Shown here: positions 36,810-47,300 of the stretch, piece by piece
How the letters are laid out: each line of letters opens with the position of its first letter
Numbering within the stretch: the first letter of the stretch is position 1
NCBI GenBank assembly: GCA_014804695.1
Contig: JAAUZJ010000024.1
Location: forward strand, 183,485-247,484
Length of the DNA stretch: 64,000 nt
Direction of reading: 5' to 3'
DNA from: Lachnospiraceae bacterium
GTDB taxonomy: Bacteria; Bacillota; Clostridia; Lachnospirales; Lachnospiraceae
Program-made: the position numbers and the translations under genes
Notes under the pieces: generated by a model
Seen by the model: the letters and a program-made list of their open reading frames with translations, nothing else
Database searches by the model: none
Told to the model about the DNA's origin: nothing

Positions 36810-36838
36810 ACTATATTAAATTGGAGATTTTTTGTCAA
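36810..36838 (-). promoter_or_regulatory. valS: Sigma-A promoter of the valS T-box transcript
   Basis: On the minus strand TTGACA (36833-36838) and TATAGT (36810-36815) are separated by exactly 17 bases and lie just upstream of the T-box leader. This is close to consensus. Confidence 0.85.
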
Positions 36839-37196
36839 TATTCAAATTTAAAATCCAATTTAAAAAACAACAGATATGATAATTATAAAATTTATAAATT
36901 ATAGTGACAAACAAATTAATATATGTTAATATATCGTAAAAGCATATATTTCAATTCTAAAAATTGTTAATTATCTATTGACTGACATAATAATATAAAT
37001 ATATCTATATTGTTCGGATGCAGTGATTAATAGATAATATCCAGTTTCTGATAACATTCTAACGAAATCATGCTTTTATTCCCAAACAAAATGAATAAAG
37101 CAGAAGGTTTCGTAGATGTAAATGTAAAGACTATTATAGTGAAATCTATTATAGCGAACTCAGTAATACCAGTACCTTCTGCACGAAGGAGGTACA
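36839..37196. other. AT-rich intergenic region between valS and the second Rpn-like gene
   Basis: The 358 bases are very AT-rich and hold no coding frame. A weak rightward promoter candidate is TTGACT at 36978-36983 with ATATCT at 37001 (17-base spacing). Near the gene, the short phrase TATAGTGAAAT/TATAGCGAA recurs. Nothing else is recognised. Confidence 0.45.
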
Positions 37197-38183
37197 ATGA
37201 CTATGAAGAATGGAAATCGGAAAAGTTATCTTTCCGATACACGTAACAAAATCGGTAACAGAATCCGCAGGCTTTTTTACAGGCGAAAGTATAAGGACAA
37301 GCTTTTCCGTCGGCTTTTTAACAATTCCAAGGAATTAATGGACTTGTATAATGCAATAAACCAGACAGACTATAAGGATGAACGTGCGTTAGAAATTTAC
37401 ACGCTTGAAGATGCAATATACCTCAGTTATAAAAATGATGTATCTTTTATCGTCTGTGGTATACTAAATCTATACGAGCAGCAGAGTACCATCAATCCCA
37501 ATATGCCGTTGCGTGGTTTGATATACTTTGCAAGACAGTATGATGCGTATATAGCCCAGCATAAACATAACCTTTATGGACAAAGTCTGATTAAACTGCC
37601 ATATCCTCAGTATGTCGTTTTATACAATGGAACCCAAAAGCTGGAAAATGATGCGGATTACATGGAACTTAGACTCTCGGATGCATTTGAGCAACCAGCT
37701 CCCGGTATGGCAGCCCCAAGTCTTGAATGTATCGCAAAAGTCTATAACATCAACTACGGCCGCAACAAGGAATTAATGATGCGCTGTCGTAAACTTGAAG
37801 AATATTCAATTTTCGTAGGAAAAATAACCGGATACCTTGAACAAGGAATACAATTTAAAAAAGCTATTGATATGGCTATAGATGAATGCATTGAAGAAGG
37901 TATACTGGAAGACTTCTTACGTAAGCATAGAGCGGAGGTCGTTGGTATGCTGTTTGAACAGTTTAATATGAAAGAATATGTGAAGATGGAGAAACGTGAT
38001 AGTTACGAGAATGGCCGATTAGAGGGTTTGGAAGAAGGGCACCTTAATGGATTGATCGAAGGTGAAGAAAAACTAAGCCATTTAATCCAGTTACTTTTTA
38101 CGGCATCCCGCACAGATGAAATACTCAAGGCCGTTAACGATAAAGAGTATAGAAACAAACTTTATAACGAGTTTAATTTGTGA
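37197..38183 (+). CDS. Rpn family PD-(D/E)XK nuclease/putative transposase, second subfamily
   Basis: The 328-residue protein has the common Lachnospiraceae Rpn-like core: KLFRRLFNNSKELMDLYNAI, Asp81 in NDVSFIV, Glu94-Gln95-Gln96 in NLYEQQSTINPNMPLRGLIY, and LPYPQYVVLYNG. The C-terminal third is helical and charged and ends with a MEKRDSYENGRLEGLEEGHL-type repeat often seen before the stop in this family. Either ATG at 37197 (4 bases after GGAGG) or ATG at 37203 (10 bases after) may start translation. It is only distantly related to the first Rpn gene at 2645. It is a lone plus-strand gene. Confidence 0.82.
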   Translation: MTMKNGNRKSYLSDTRNKIGNRIRRLFYRRKYKDKLFRRLFNNSKELMDLYNAINQTDYKDERALEIYTLEDAIYLSYKNDVSFIVCGILNLYEQQSTINPNMPLRGLIYFARQYDAYIAQHKHNLYGQSLIKLPYPQYVVLYNGTQKLENDADYMELRLSDAFEQPAPGMAAPSLECIAKVYNINYGRNKELMMRCRKLEEYSIFVGKITGYLEQGIQFKKAIDMAIDECIEEGILEDFLRKHRAEVVGMLFEQFNMKEYVKMEKRDSYENGRLEGLEEGHLNGLIEGEEKLSHLIQLLFTASRTDEILKAVNDKEYRNKLYNEFNL

Positions 38184-38210
38184 TATAAAAGCACTTTTCA
38201 AGAATAGACA

Positions 38211-38245
38211 AGGGAGACACACAAGTGCCTCCCTGCTTTATTTTG
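38211..38245. terminator. Hairpin between the second Rpn-like gene and the giant pectate-lyase-like gene
   Basis: AGGGAG...CAC and GTG..CTCCCT arms (38211-38234) form an imperfect stem, followed on the plus strand by GCTTTATTTT. It probably terminates the Rpn gene and may also serve the convergent 1949-residue gene. Confidence 0.5.
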
Positions 38246-38255
38246 GTACTATTTG

Positions 38256-41200
38256 TTAGTTGAGTATTCCGTTCATAAAGCTCTTGAATTGGCTTGTGAT
38301 TTCACTCCATGGTATATTTCTATTTTCTTCGCCAATTGCCATCGTTTTACCAACAATCTTGAACTTAACAGTCTTGGTGCCACTGTACGAACCAATTCCC
38401 TTGATTACCGCTGTAGCTGTTCCTTTGTTGATATTGTTGGAGTATGATACAATTTCATAATCTCCTTCGCCTTCAGCGTTCTTCATCTTAAGGTTACCGG
38501 TTACACCATTCATGGTTACTGTAAGATCGCTCTCTTTAAGTTCAATCTCTTTTCCTGTATACTGAGCTGTAAACGCTTTTCCGTTAACTTTATTGAGTAC
38601 AACCTTCGCTTTAGCTATGTTATTACCTACTTTGAACTCAGCTTTGGCTGTAGTGCCGGTAATATCCTTATTGCCTTCTTTAGCTGTTGCTTCAACATAA
38701 ATCACATCGTTTGCTTCCAATGCATCATCTGATTTAGTATATTCAGTAAAGCCATTACCATCACTATTCTTCTTATAAACCTTAAGTGTATACTGTGAAG
38801 GTTTAAGCGCATTACCGTCTTTATCAACTACTGTTGCTTTTACTTTGACTGCCTTTAATCCAGCGTATACCTGAACAGCTTTGATCGGATTCTTATTACC
38901 GGTATCCTCAGCAGACCATACCAAAGGATTAATATCATATGTTGCTGCTGTGTACTTCTTAGCATAGTTGCCTTTACCTGTGATAGCAATCTTACCTTTT
39001 ACCCCAACCTTCTTATTAGAGCTATATTTAACTGTATAATCCACACCGTTTATCAGGTCTTTATCTATGTTTTCATCTTTATAATGTACAGTTAATTTAG
39101 GCACCGCACCCTTTACTGAATATGTTGCAGGATCTGCAGTTACTGTAAGCTTGCTTTCTGCCTTTGATAAATCTATCGCCGTAATCTTGAAAGTCTTCTT
39201 TATTGTTGTCGGCTTGCCATTGGCACCATTTTTACCTGTTAAAAGAATAGTTGCAGTTCCCTTATTAATGTTATTTGACAGGGACACTTTGGCACCGATT
39301 TCTGTTCCTTGGTCTGTTCCTTCTTTTTTCTTATATACCTCGTCCTCTTTATCATAGGTATATTTTACAGGCATTCCATTCTTTAATTTCAGTTCAATTT
39401 CAGGATACTGAGCCTCTCCGTTATAATCAACAGGATTAATTTTGCTAAGTTTAGCACCCTTAAGGTCTTCTAATGTTGCCTCTGTTGCCTCTGTTGCCTT
39501 AGGCTCTACTATCTTGAATGTAGCCTGGGTATCCTTGCCTGCATAGTTACCCTTACCTGTTACTGTAACCTTTGCAGGTTTATCAGCAGTACTTACTTTA
39601 TTGTTATTTGCATACTTGACAGTATAATCAACTCCCAGACTTAAAGCCTTGTGTCCGTCAATACCATTATCATCTTCAATATCGTAATCTACAACTGCGA
39701 TATTAGGGATTATCTTGGCTCCTGTGAAATCGTATGTAGGTTCAAGGCCGACAATTGCGATGCCTTTATGTGAAGGAGCCTTTTCATATACTGCTGTAAG
39801 GGTTACATCCCCTGTGACTGTATAAGGAAGTTCAACAATTTCATCATTTACGCTCCATCCAATAAATCTATATCCTTCCTTTGTACACTTACCAGGATTA
39901 ATTTGTTCATCCTTTTTAGCTTTACGTACTTCTACATCACTGTCACTAAGCGTACCACCATTAGGATTTAATGTTACCGTATAATATGTATAACCAACAT
40001 CTCCGTATACAGCTGTAAAAATAATAGTTTTGTCAGAGTCTGCATCAGCTGCTTTAACAGTATAAGTTTCAATATAGTCAGCCGAGCCCTTCTTATTCCA
40101 TCCAAGGAACTGTTTTTCTGCAGGAGGAGTACAAACAGGTAAATTAATAACGTCTCCCGTATAAGCCTGCTCTGTATCCGCCTTTCCTGCCGGCAGCGTA
40201 CCATCACCGACTTCATACTTAATAGTATAAAGCTGTGGTATTTCCCTGTATACAGCCCTGAGAGTAATTGCTCCATTGACTACATCAGTCGGTTTTACAA
40301 GATAATTCTTAAATGGTTTCGAATCTCCTACACTCCATCCTACGAATCTATGTGTTTCAGTATTTGCAGGCGTACAATTGCCAAGAGTTAAAGTCTGTCC
40401 TGTTGTTCCCTTTTGAGGAAGTCCCTCCGTTGGAAGCGTTCCTTCGCCGGGATCATATGCAATATCATATTCTGTTGCAGTATAAAGCGCTGTAATTGTT
40501 ATTACATTATCTGCAGATGCATCTTCAGATTTAACGGTATATTTATCTCCGTCAATCAGCGTACTTCCATCCAATGACCATCCTGTAAATGTATATCCTT
40601 CTGCCACCTTATATACAGGAAGTGTTATTTCCTCACCTGCTTTAGCAACAACACTTGCAAAATCTCCTGAAGCTGCTGCGCTGCCGGGTTTGTATACAAT
40701 AGTATACTGCTGTTCAATAACGTTCAGGCTATAGTAAATTAAACCTTTATCTCCTTCAGGATATAAATAGTATTTGCCTGCTTCACTTATTTCAAATGTC
40801 TCTGTTACTTTGGTTCTACCTTGTGTGATGTTATGCTTCTGTTCAGAACCAGCAGGTGCACCATCTTTAGCCAATACCAACCTATATGTTTTACCGGTTT
40901 CAGGATTTCCTGACAGTGCTGTTTCTACAGTCAAAACGCTGTTTGCCGATGTTTTAAACTCTATGGCTTTTAACATAGGGTCTTGGTCTGCTTGCAAAAG
41001 CACACCGTTTGTATATAACACTTTCACATTGTCTGTATCGCTGTTCTTGAGTGTCATATAATATTTAGTACTTCCTACCGTACCCGGTAATACATGAAGC
41101 GTAAATCCATTGATTGTTTTCTTGGTTGTAATAGTATCATAGGTCTTATTGTCTTTAGTTTCTGTATCATCTACCGCACTGTCAAGATCCTTGGAACAAT

Positions 41201-44105
41201 CAAGTGAATGCGTATTTTTTTCCAATAAATTCCAATGCGCATATACGGTACAGCTTTCGCTCAATTTTGAGCCATCAATATAATCTACAAGCTTACCGCC
41301 CTCTCTTTCAGTATACCAACCTGCAAAGGCATAGCCTTCTCTGGTAGGTTTCTGCGTAATCTTGTATATCTGCGATGAGGATACTTCAGCTGATGTGTTT
41401 GCTAATGATCCGCCGTTAGTATCAAATTTGATATAATAAATAGTATCATCCGACATAGCAGGTATAACATCGGTTTGTTTATCACCACATCTTGAACATT
41501 TACGCTCCTTCGAACCGGCTTCCGTATCAGTTGCCGGCTTAGTCACAGTCCAGTCTGAATAATTATGTCCAAGCGCTGCAATGGACTCTTCCTTTGTTTC
41601 ATTACAGGAACACGTATAAACCTTCTTACCTGCCTCTGTACATGTAGCATCTTTCGATTTTTGAGTGTCCAATACCCAATTATGATCATGCTCCGCAGAA
41701 CTATTTGGCGTAATCTTTAATTTACTGATTGTTATATCCTTAAAAGTCGCCGGCAAACGTGATGCATATTTAGCTGCTGAAATATTAACAGACTGTATCC
41801 AATAAGTACCTTTAGGAAGATTTATTACGCTGCCATCTCCTTCAAGCAGATTTTCTCCTGCTTCATTCACAAGAACTCCTGTTCCCGACGAATACTTAAC
41901 CTCCAAATCAAAATTTTGACCGACTGAAAAAGCAAATACCTTATTCTTGCCGGGCGCTTTATCATATGGAAGTGTGATCGGATTAACTGTCGTATCGCTT
42001 GGGATCATAGAATAATCGCTTGATGAAAGTTCATCAGCCAATTTAGGTTCCCTATCCTGTACACCTGCCTGGGATTTGATTATCTTTCTTAACTTAGTAA
42101 AATCTTCTTCAAGAATATAATCACCGGTAGGAATATAAGATAACTTCGAATCCACATCAAACTTATTATATTTAATATTTTTATTTTTAAACTGACATTC
42201 ATTTGGCACATAAACCGTTTTTTCCTCAACAATAGTACCCGGTGTCGTACCATCATTCCAAATCACACTGGAAATTGAGTCATGATAACTCTTAATCGCG
42301 CCACTCTCAACTTTCTGTGGGTCAACACATGCATAAAACATATTATATTCAGAGAATATGTAGGCATCTGCCCTTACATTCTGGGCATAATAGGTCTGCA
42401 TATCAACTATATTATTATACATATGTATATTGGCGTTACGTGAAAGCGGTCCTCTCGAATTACACATATACCAATGATTATGATGATATGTAAGATTGAA
42501 CTGGAGCGATGTATCATCCGAGCCTACAAGGTGCGTTTTATGACAGCCCTCAAAATAGTTATAACTGCAGGTAAAATACTGCCCCCTCTTAAAGTCTACG
42601 GAGCCGTCACCCTCACCTTTGTCTGTTTCTGCGGGGTTTTCAATCTTTGGACAGTAAAACTCATTGTTGTGAATCCAGCATCTCTCGACACTCGCCGAAA
42701 GTTCTGAGCTTGTATCCTTACTTTTCTGCGAGCCTTCCATACCTACTGCATCCTCAGGCGTATTAATAAATGTAAGGTTACGCACTTCAAAGCTCTTACC
42801 ATAACTAGAGTCTGAACTCTGAGCTATGTAATGAAAGCCCCAGCCATCTATCGTAGCATCATATCCAATACCCTCAAGAGTGATATCCTTACCGGACTGA
42901 ATACGCGCCAAATGACCATTATCACCCACCGCTCCTCCATTGTCCAGCGAAGAATAAGCTGTAAGACCATCAATCTTACCTTTAGAATTGGCATCAAATG
43001 AGCCTTTTTCATAAAGACCAGTATTTGATACTGTACCTATAAATCTGACTACAAGCGGTTTACCTGCCTTTGCAAGCTCTTTTATGATTCCCTGATTTGT
43101 ATTGGCCTTGCCCCCATTGGATGTCAGACCGCTAGTTTTTTCCTGACCTGCGGAATTTAAAATATTACCGATACCCGTTACAGTGGTATTTCCGACCGTA
43201 AGTGTTACTTTGTTTTTATTTTCATCCGTAACATATAGAACTATTGCATTATCTTTCAATGTACCGTCATCATTATACGCGCCGACGCCTTCCGTATAAT
43301 TAAAATGTGCATATCCGGAACGGTCGTACGCACTTACTGTAATGCCGGACTCTGCAAGCGTACTTGTACCTACTTTCACAGTAAGAGTATATGTACCTGC
43401 TTTGAGTCCCGGTATGTCGATGCGGACACTTTTATTTGTGTCACTTCCGTTGTCTCTTACAAGATACTTTAAATCCTCCGTACTGAGTTTTCCTGTCATA
43501 GCGCCTGTATAACTAACTTCCGAAACATCCGCGGCTTCCACTCCGGCTATCTCAGCATAAATGCTCTCGAACCAGCCTCCCACATTTGAAAAGCCGCTTG
43601 CTCTGACTGTTGACGCTGCTTTCACAGCAGTTTCTTCTTCTGATGTCTCGACAGATGCATCCTCAAGCCCCTCTTCTTCACCCGAAGTTGTCTCAGAGTC
43701 TTCTTCTTCCGATGGCTCCTCACCTATATCGTCAGAATTTTCCGCATCGGAATCATCCTTTTTATCGGAGCCTTCTGTGTCGGAAGAATCAGTATTATCG
43801 GAACCTTCTTCCTTAGAATCTTCTTTATTATCAGAGCCTTCACCATTGGAAGAATCCGTATTATCCGGAGTTTTTTCGTCTAATCCAGCATACTTATCGT
43901 CACCGTTAGATTCAAGATTACCGATATTTGCATCATTATCAGAGTCTCCTGCCTCATTATCGATTGTGGAAGCGGATTCCGCATTATCTCCAAGTTCCTG
44001 CGCCATTACCTCATTCGCCGTTGTAAGCATATCTAAGGGTAATATGCAGAAGACCATCAATGCCGCTATTATCCTCGCTATGATGATTTTCGATCTTTTC
44101 TTCAT
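38256..44105 (-). CDS. Giant secreted PL1 pectate-lyase-like protein with InlB-type repeats (1949 residues)
   Basis: A signal peptide (1-35) is followed by an acidic Ser/Asp/Glu linker (about 40-155), a beta-sandwich-like region (165-320), and a PL1 parallel beta-helix (about 345-620). The catalytic block is present: WIHNNEFYCP, GDGSVDFKRGQYFTCSYNYF, KTHLVGSDD and the RxPxxR motif (Arg551-Gly-Pro-Leu-Ser-Arg556). After a carbohydrate-binding-like part come two Cys-pair repeats (ATCTEAGKKVYTC; CSRCGDK), an InlB/Listeria-Bacteroides repeat (880-958), a second binding-like module (965-1135), four more InlB-type repeats (1135-1445) and several Ig-like modules to the end. No LPXTG or SLH anchor is visible. 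It is a paralogue of the adjacent 2168-residue gene. It should cleave pectin outside the cell; this is inferred. GGGGAGG precedes the ATG. Confidence 0.85.
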   Translation of the reverse strand: MKKRSKIIIARIIAALMVFCILPLDMLTTANEVMAQELGDNAESASTIDNEAGDSDNDANIGNLESNGDDKYAGLDEKTPDNTDSSNGEGSDNKEDSKEEGSDNTDSSDTEGSDKKDDSDAENSDDIGEEPSEEEDSETTSGEEEGLEDASVETSEEETAVKAASTVRASGFSNVGGWFESIYAEIAGVEAADVSEVSYTGAMTGKLSTEDLKYLVRDNGSDTNKSVRIDIPGLKAGTYTLTVKVGTSTLAESGITVSAYDRSGYAHFNYTEGVGAYNDDGTLKDNAIVLYVTDENKNKVTLTVGNTTVTGIGNILNSAGQEKTSGLTSNGGKANTNQGIIKELAKAGKPLVVRFIGTVSNTGLYEKGSFDANSKGKIDGLTAYSSLDNGGAVGDNGHLARIQSGKDITLEGIGYDATIDGWGFHYIAQSSDSSYGKSFEVRNLTFINTPEDAVGMEGSQKSKDTSSELSASVERCWIHNNEFYCPKIENPAETDKGEGDGSVDFKRGQYFTCSYNYFEGCHKTHLVGSDDTSLQFNLTYHHNHWYMCNSRGPLSRNANIHMYNNIVDMQTYYAQNVRADAYIFSEYNMFYACVDPQKVESGAIKSYHDSISSVIWNDGTTPGTIVEEKTVYVPNECQFKNKNIKYNKFDVDSKLSYIPTGDYILEEDFTKLRKIIKSQAGVQDREPKLADELSSSDYSMIPSDTTVNPITLPYDKAPGKNKVFAFSVGQNFDLEVKYSSGTGVLVNEAGENLLEGDGSVINLPKGTYWIQSVNISAAKYASRLPATFKDITISKLKITPNSSAEHDHNWVLDTQKSKDATCTEAGKKVYTCSCNETKEESIAALGHNYSDWTVTKPATDTEAGSKERKCSRCGDKQTDVIPAMSDDTIYYIKFDTNGGSLANTSAEVSSSQIYKITQKPTREGYAFAGWYTEREGGKLVDYIDGSKLSESCTVYAHWNLLEKNTHSLDCSKDLDSAVDDTETKDNKTYDTITTKKTINGFTLHVLPGTVGSTKYYMTLKNSDTDNVKVLYTNGVLLQADQDPMLKAIEFKTSANSVLTVETALSGNPETGKTYRLVLAKDGAPAGSEQKHNITQGRTKVTETFEISEAGKYYLYPEGDKGLIYYSLNVIEQQYTIVYKPGSAAASGDFASVVAKAGEEITLPVYKVAEGYTFTGWSLDGSTLIDGDKYTVKSEDASADNVITITALYTATEYDIAYDPGEGTLPTEGLPQKGTTGQTLTLGNCTPANTETHRFVGWSVGDSKPFKNYLVKPTDVVNGAITLRAVYREIPQLYTIKYEVGDGTLPAGKADTEQAYTGDVINLPVCTPPAEKQFLGWNKKGSADYIETYTVKAADADSDKTIIFTAVYGDVGYTYYTVTLNPNGGTLSDSDVEVRKAKKDEQINPGKCTKEGYRFIGWSVNDEIVELPYTVTGDVTLTAVYEKAPSHKGIAIVGLEPTYDFTGAKIIPNIAVVDYDIEDDNGIDGHKALSLGVDYTVKYANNNKVSTADKPAKVTVTGKGNYAGKDTQATFKIVEPKATEATEATLEDLKGAKLSKINPVDYNGEAQYPEIELKLKNGMPVKYTYDKEDEVYKKKEGTDQGTEIGAKVSLSNNINKGTATILLTGKNGANGKPTTIKKTFKITAIDLSKAESKLTVTADPATYSVKGAVPKLTVHYKDENIDKDLINGVDYTVKYSSNKKVGVKGKIAITGKGNYAKKYTAATYDINPLVWSAEDTGNKNPIKAVQVYAGLKAVKVKATVVDKDGNALKPSQYTLKVYKKNSDGNGFTEYTKSDDALEANDVIYVEATAKEGNKDITGTTAKAEFKVGNNIAKAKVVLNKVNGKAFTAQYTGKEIELKESDLTVTMNGVTGNLKMKNAEGEGDYEIVSYSNNINKGTATAVIKGIGSYSGTKTVKFKIVGKTMAIGEENRNIPWSEITSQFKSFMNGILN

Positions 44106-44298
44106 TTTTTTATTACCTCCCCAGATTCCTTTAATTTTATTAAATAAGCTCTCCGTCCTACGGTTGGTGAACGATAATAGTATGTCATATTAATAATTAC
44201 ATTCATTATAGCATCTTTCTTTATAAAAACCAGTATGATTTGTTATAATGTTAAGAATAATTCATTCACAGACAAATAACTATCCAAAGAAAAATATA

Positions 44299-44349
44299 TC
44301 AAAAAAACACAAAAGGAGAGGCTCACCTGCCACTTTGGTGAACCTCTCC
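44299..44349 (-). terminator. Intrinsic terminator after the 2168-residue gene
   Basis: GGAGAGGTTCACC (44349-44337) pairs with GGTGAGCCTCTCC (44327-44315) around a 9-base loop and is followed on the minus strand by TTTTGTGTTTTTTT. It separates the two giant genes into independent transcripts. Confidence 0.9.
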
Positions 44350-44386
44350 AAGTCCCTCTAATTCCCCCTGTATATAGGAGTGGTAC

Positions 44387-47300
44387 TTATTTAACTATAT
44401 TTTTCATAAAGCTTGTAATAACATCTGTTACGTCATCCCATGTGATACCATCTTCACCATCAATAGCCATAGTCTTTCCTACAATCTTAAACTTAACTGT
44501 CTTTGTTCCGCTGTAGGAACCAATTCCCTTGATTATTGCCGTAGCAGTTCCTTTATTAATGTTATTTGAGTATCCCGCAATCACAAAGTCAGTTCCCATT
44601 TTAAGATTGCCACTTACACCCTTCATGGTTACTGTCAGATTGCTCTCATTAAGCTCAATCTCTTTTCCTGTGTACTGAGCTGTAAATGCTTTGTTGTTAA
44701 CCTTATTAAGTACAAACTTCGCTTTAGCAATGTTTTTCGCCTTCTCAGCTACTGTAAATGGTGCCTTGGCTGTCGCTGAATCTTTTGTAAGGTTCACAGT
44801 ATCTTTAGCTTTTGCTTCCACATAAATCGTACCTTTAACGAGCGGCTTCGAAGCATCGTAAGCATTTTGTTCTGCATCGTATACATTGAGCGTGTACTGT
44901 GAAGGTTTAAGAATATTTCCCTCCTTATCAAGTACCGTTGCCTTCACCTTACCTGCCTTTATGCCTTCGCACGCATTTACTGCTTTGACTTCAAGTCCAG
45001 ACATATCAAGCTTATTAATTGAATATGTATTGCCTGTGATCTTCTTAGCATAGTTACCCTTTCCTGTAATTACAACCTGAGCTGATGTTGTAACCTTTTT
45101 ATTGCCTGTATACTTAACAGTATAATCGATGCCCTTCCTAAGCTCCTTACCACCATAGGTAACCTTTATTGATCCGGGTGCAGCACCCTTTACGGAATAA
45201 GTTCCTGGGGTTGTAGTTACGTTGACCTTAGTTGAATTTTTAGCTAAGTCTATAGCTGTAATCTTGAAGGTCTTCTTAACGCTTGTTGCCTTTGCGTTCT
45301 TCTTGCCCTCCGGTGTCGCACCTGTTATAAGGATTGTCGCAGTTCCCTTATTAACATTATTTGACACAGCTACATTCGCATTAATCGGAGTTCCGGCACC
45401 GGATTGTCCTGTTTTAATTACATAACCACCGTTATCATAAGTGTAAGTTACTGCACTCTCCCCTTTCAGCGTAAGCGTGAAATCAGGATAATGTTTTTCT
45501 CCTGTGTATTCTACATTGTTTATCTTAGCAATCTTCGCACTCTTGAGGTTTGCAAGGTTGGTTGTCACTTTCTTAACTTCTTCAATCTTGAATTTCTTTT
45601 GAATATCCTTGCCCACATAGTTACCCTTACCTGTTACGATAATCGTCGCATCTCCGGGCTTCTTGTTATCCTTATATTTAACAGTGTAATCAACTCCCGG
45701 CGCCAACATTTTACCGTCATCACCGATATTGTAATCCACAACACCGATATCAGGAATTATATTAGCTCCTGTGTACTCGTATTTAGGTTCAAGGCCGACA
45801 ATTGCGATACCTTCATGGGAAGAGCCTTCTTCGTATTTAGCCTTAATCGTTATATTGCCTTCGACTATATATGTAGAAATATCAATTACATCATCACTAT
45901 CACCTACAGTCCATCCGACAAATCTGTATCCTTCCCTCTTACATCTAATATCAGGAAGTTTATCGCCCTCCATAACCGTTATAGTAGTTGAGCCAACGCC
46001 AACAAGATTTCCGCCATTAGTATCTATTGTAACGGTAAAAGAATTCTGTTCTTTAGAACCATAAACAGCATTAATAGTAATTATCTTGTTTTCATCTGCA
46101 TCATTTGCATTTACGGTATAAGATGAATTAAATATACTACCTGCATCTCCAACTCTCCAACCAATAAACTTTTGATTAGAGTCTGTTGGCGTACATTCAC
46201 CAAGTGATATTGTTTCTTCCTCGAGTCTTACAACAGATTCTGACATTCCTGCCGGAAGCGTTCCCGCGCCAGCTACAAATCTGACTGTATATTCTTCCTT
46301 GGCTTTTTCATATACTGCTTCAAAAGTAATCTTATTGCCTGAAACTGCATCCTCTGCTCTTACTGTATAAGATTTTCCATATAACTTGTTGTCTGAAGAA
46401 CCGACAACCTTCCATCCGGCAAATTCATAACCACTCGGCGGTGTTGGTGTTTTCAGTGTTATAACTGTTCCTGCCGCATATTCAAGCACATCATTATCTG
46501 ATGTTCCACCATTACCAATACTACCACCCTTAGCATCATACTCAATTGTATATATTATAGGAGTATAATCAGCGGTAATTGTTATAACGCCATATGATGC
46601 ATCATCCGAATCAACAGTGTATTCAGTTCCACCATTTACCGGACTGGTGCTGCTTCCTATTAACCAACCCTTAAACGTATATCCTGGTTTAGTACTGGTA
46701 ATAGGAAGAGCTATTTTCTCACCTGCTTTTTTAGTAACACTCTCGCTATTTTCAGCAGTTCCGCCCTTTGTCTGATACAGGATAGTATATGTGGGCTGTG
46801 TAAACTTAATACTGGAATAAGCTACGCCCTTAGTTCCTGTTGCATATAAATAGTATGTTCCGGCTGCGTCAATTTCAAACTCTTTATTACTTTGGCTAGT
46901 GCTTGTAATTGATTGTTGCCGAATAATCTGTAAAGCACCATCGCTCATCTTAGCAAGAGCAATATTGCATGTAGTACTACCACTAATGCTGCCTGAAGCA
47001 GCTACTCCTACAGTTAATATACCGGCACCGGTTGTCGTAAATTCTATGGATTTCAAAAACTCATCATTCTTGCCTGTAACACTTGTATCTGGTAAAAGTA
47101 CACCATTTGTATACAACAAATTATTTTTAACAGTCATATAATATTTTGTATTCTTATTATCAGAACCAACGGGGGCACCCTCACCGTCCAGTGCATGAAT
47201 TTTAAAGCCTTTAACAGTTGTCAGCGCCGTAATATTTCTTTCACCATTACCATTACCATTATCTGTACCAACATTATTAAGATCCTTTGAACAATCAAGT

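Noticed and set aside
43561..44193. 210-residue Ser/Pro-rich plus-strand frame
   Set aside because: It is the reverse-frame shadow of the acidic linker of the 1949-residue protein.
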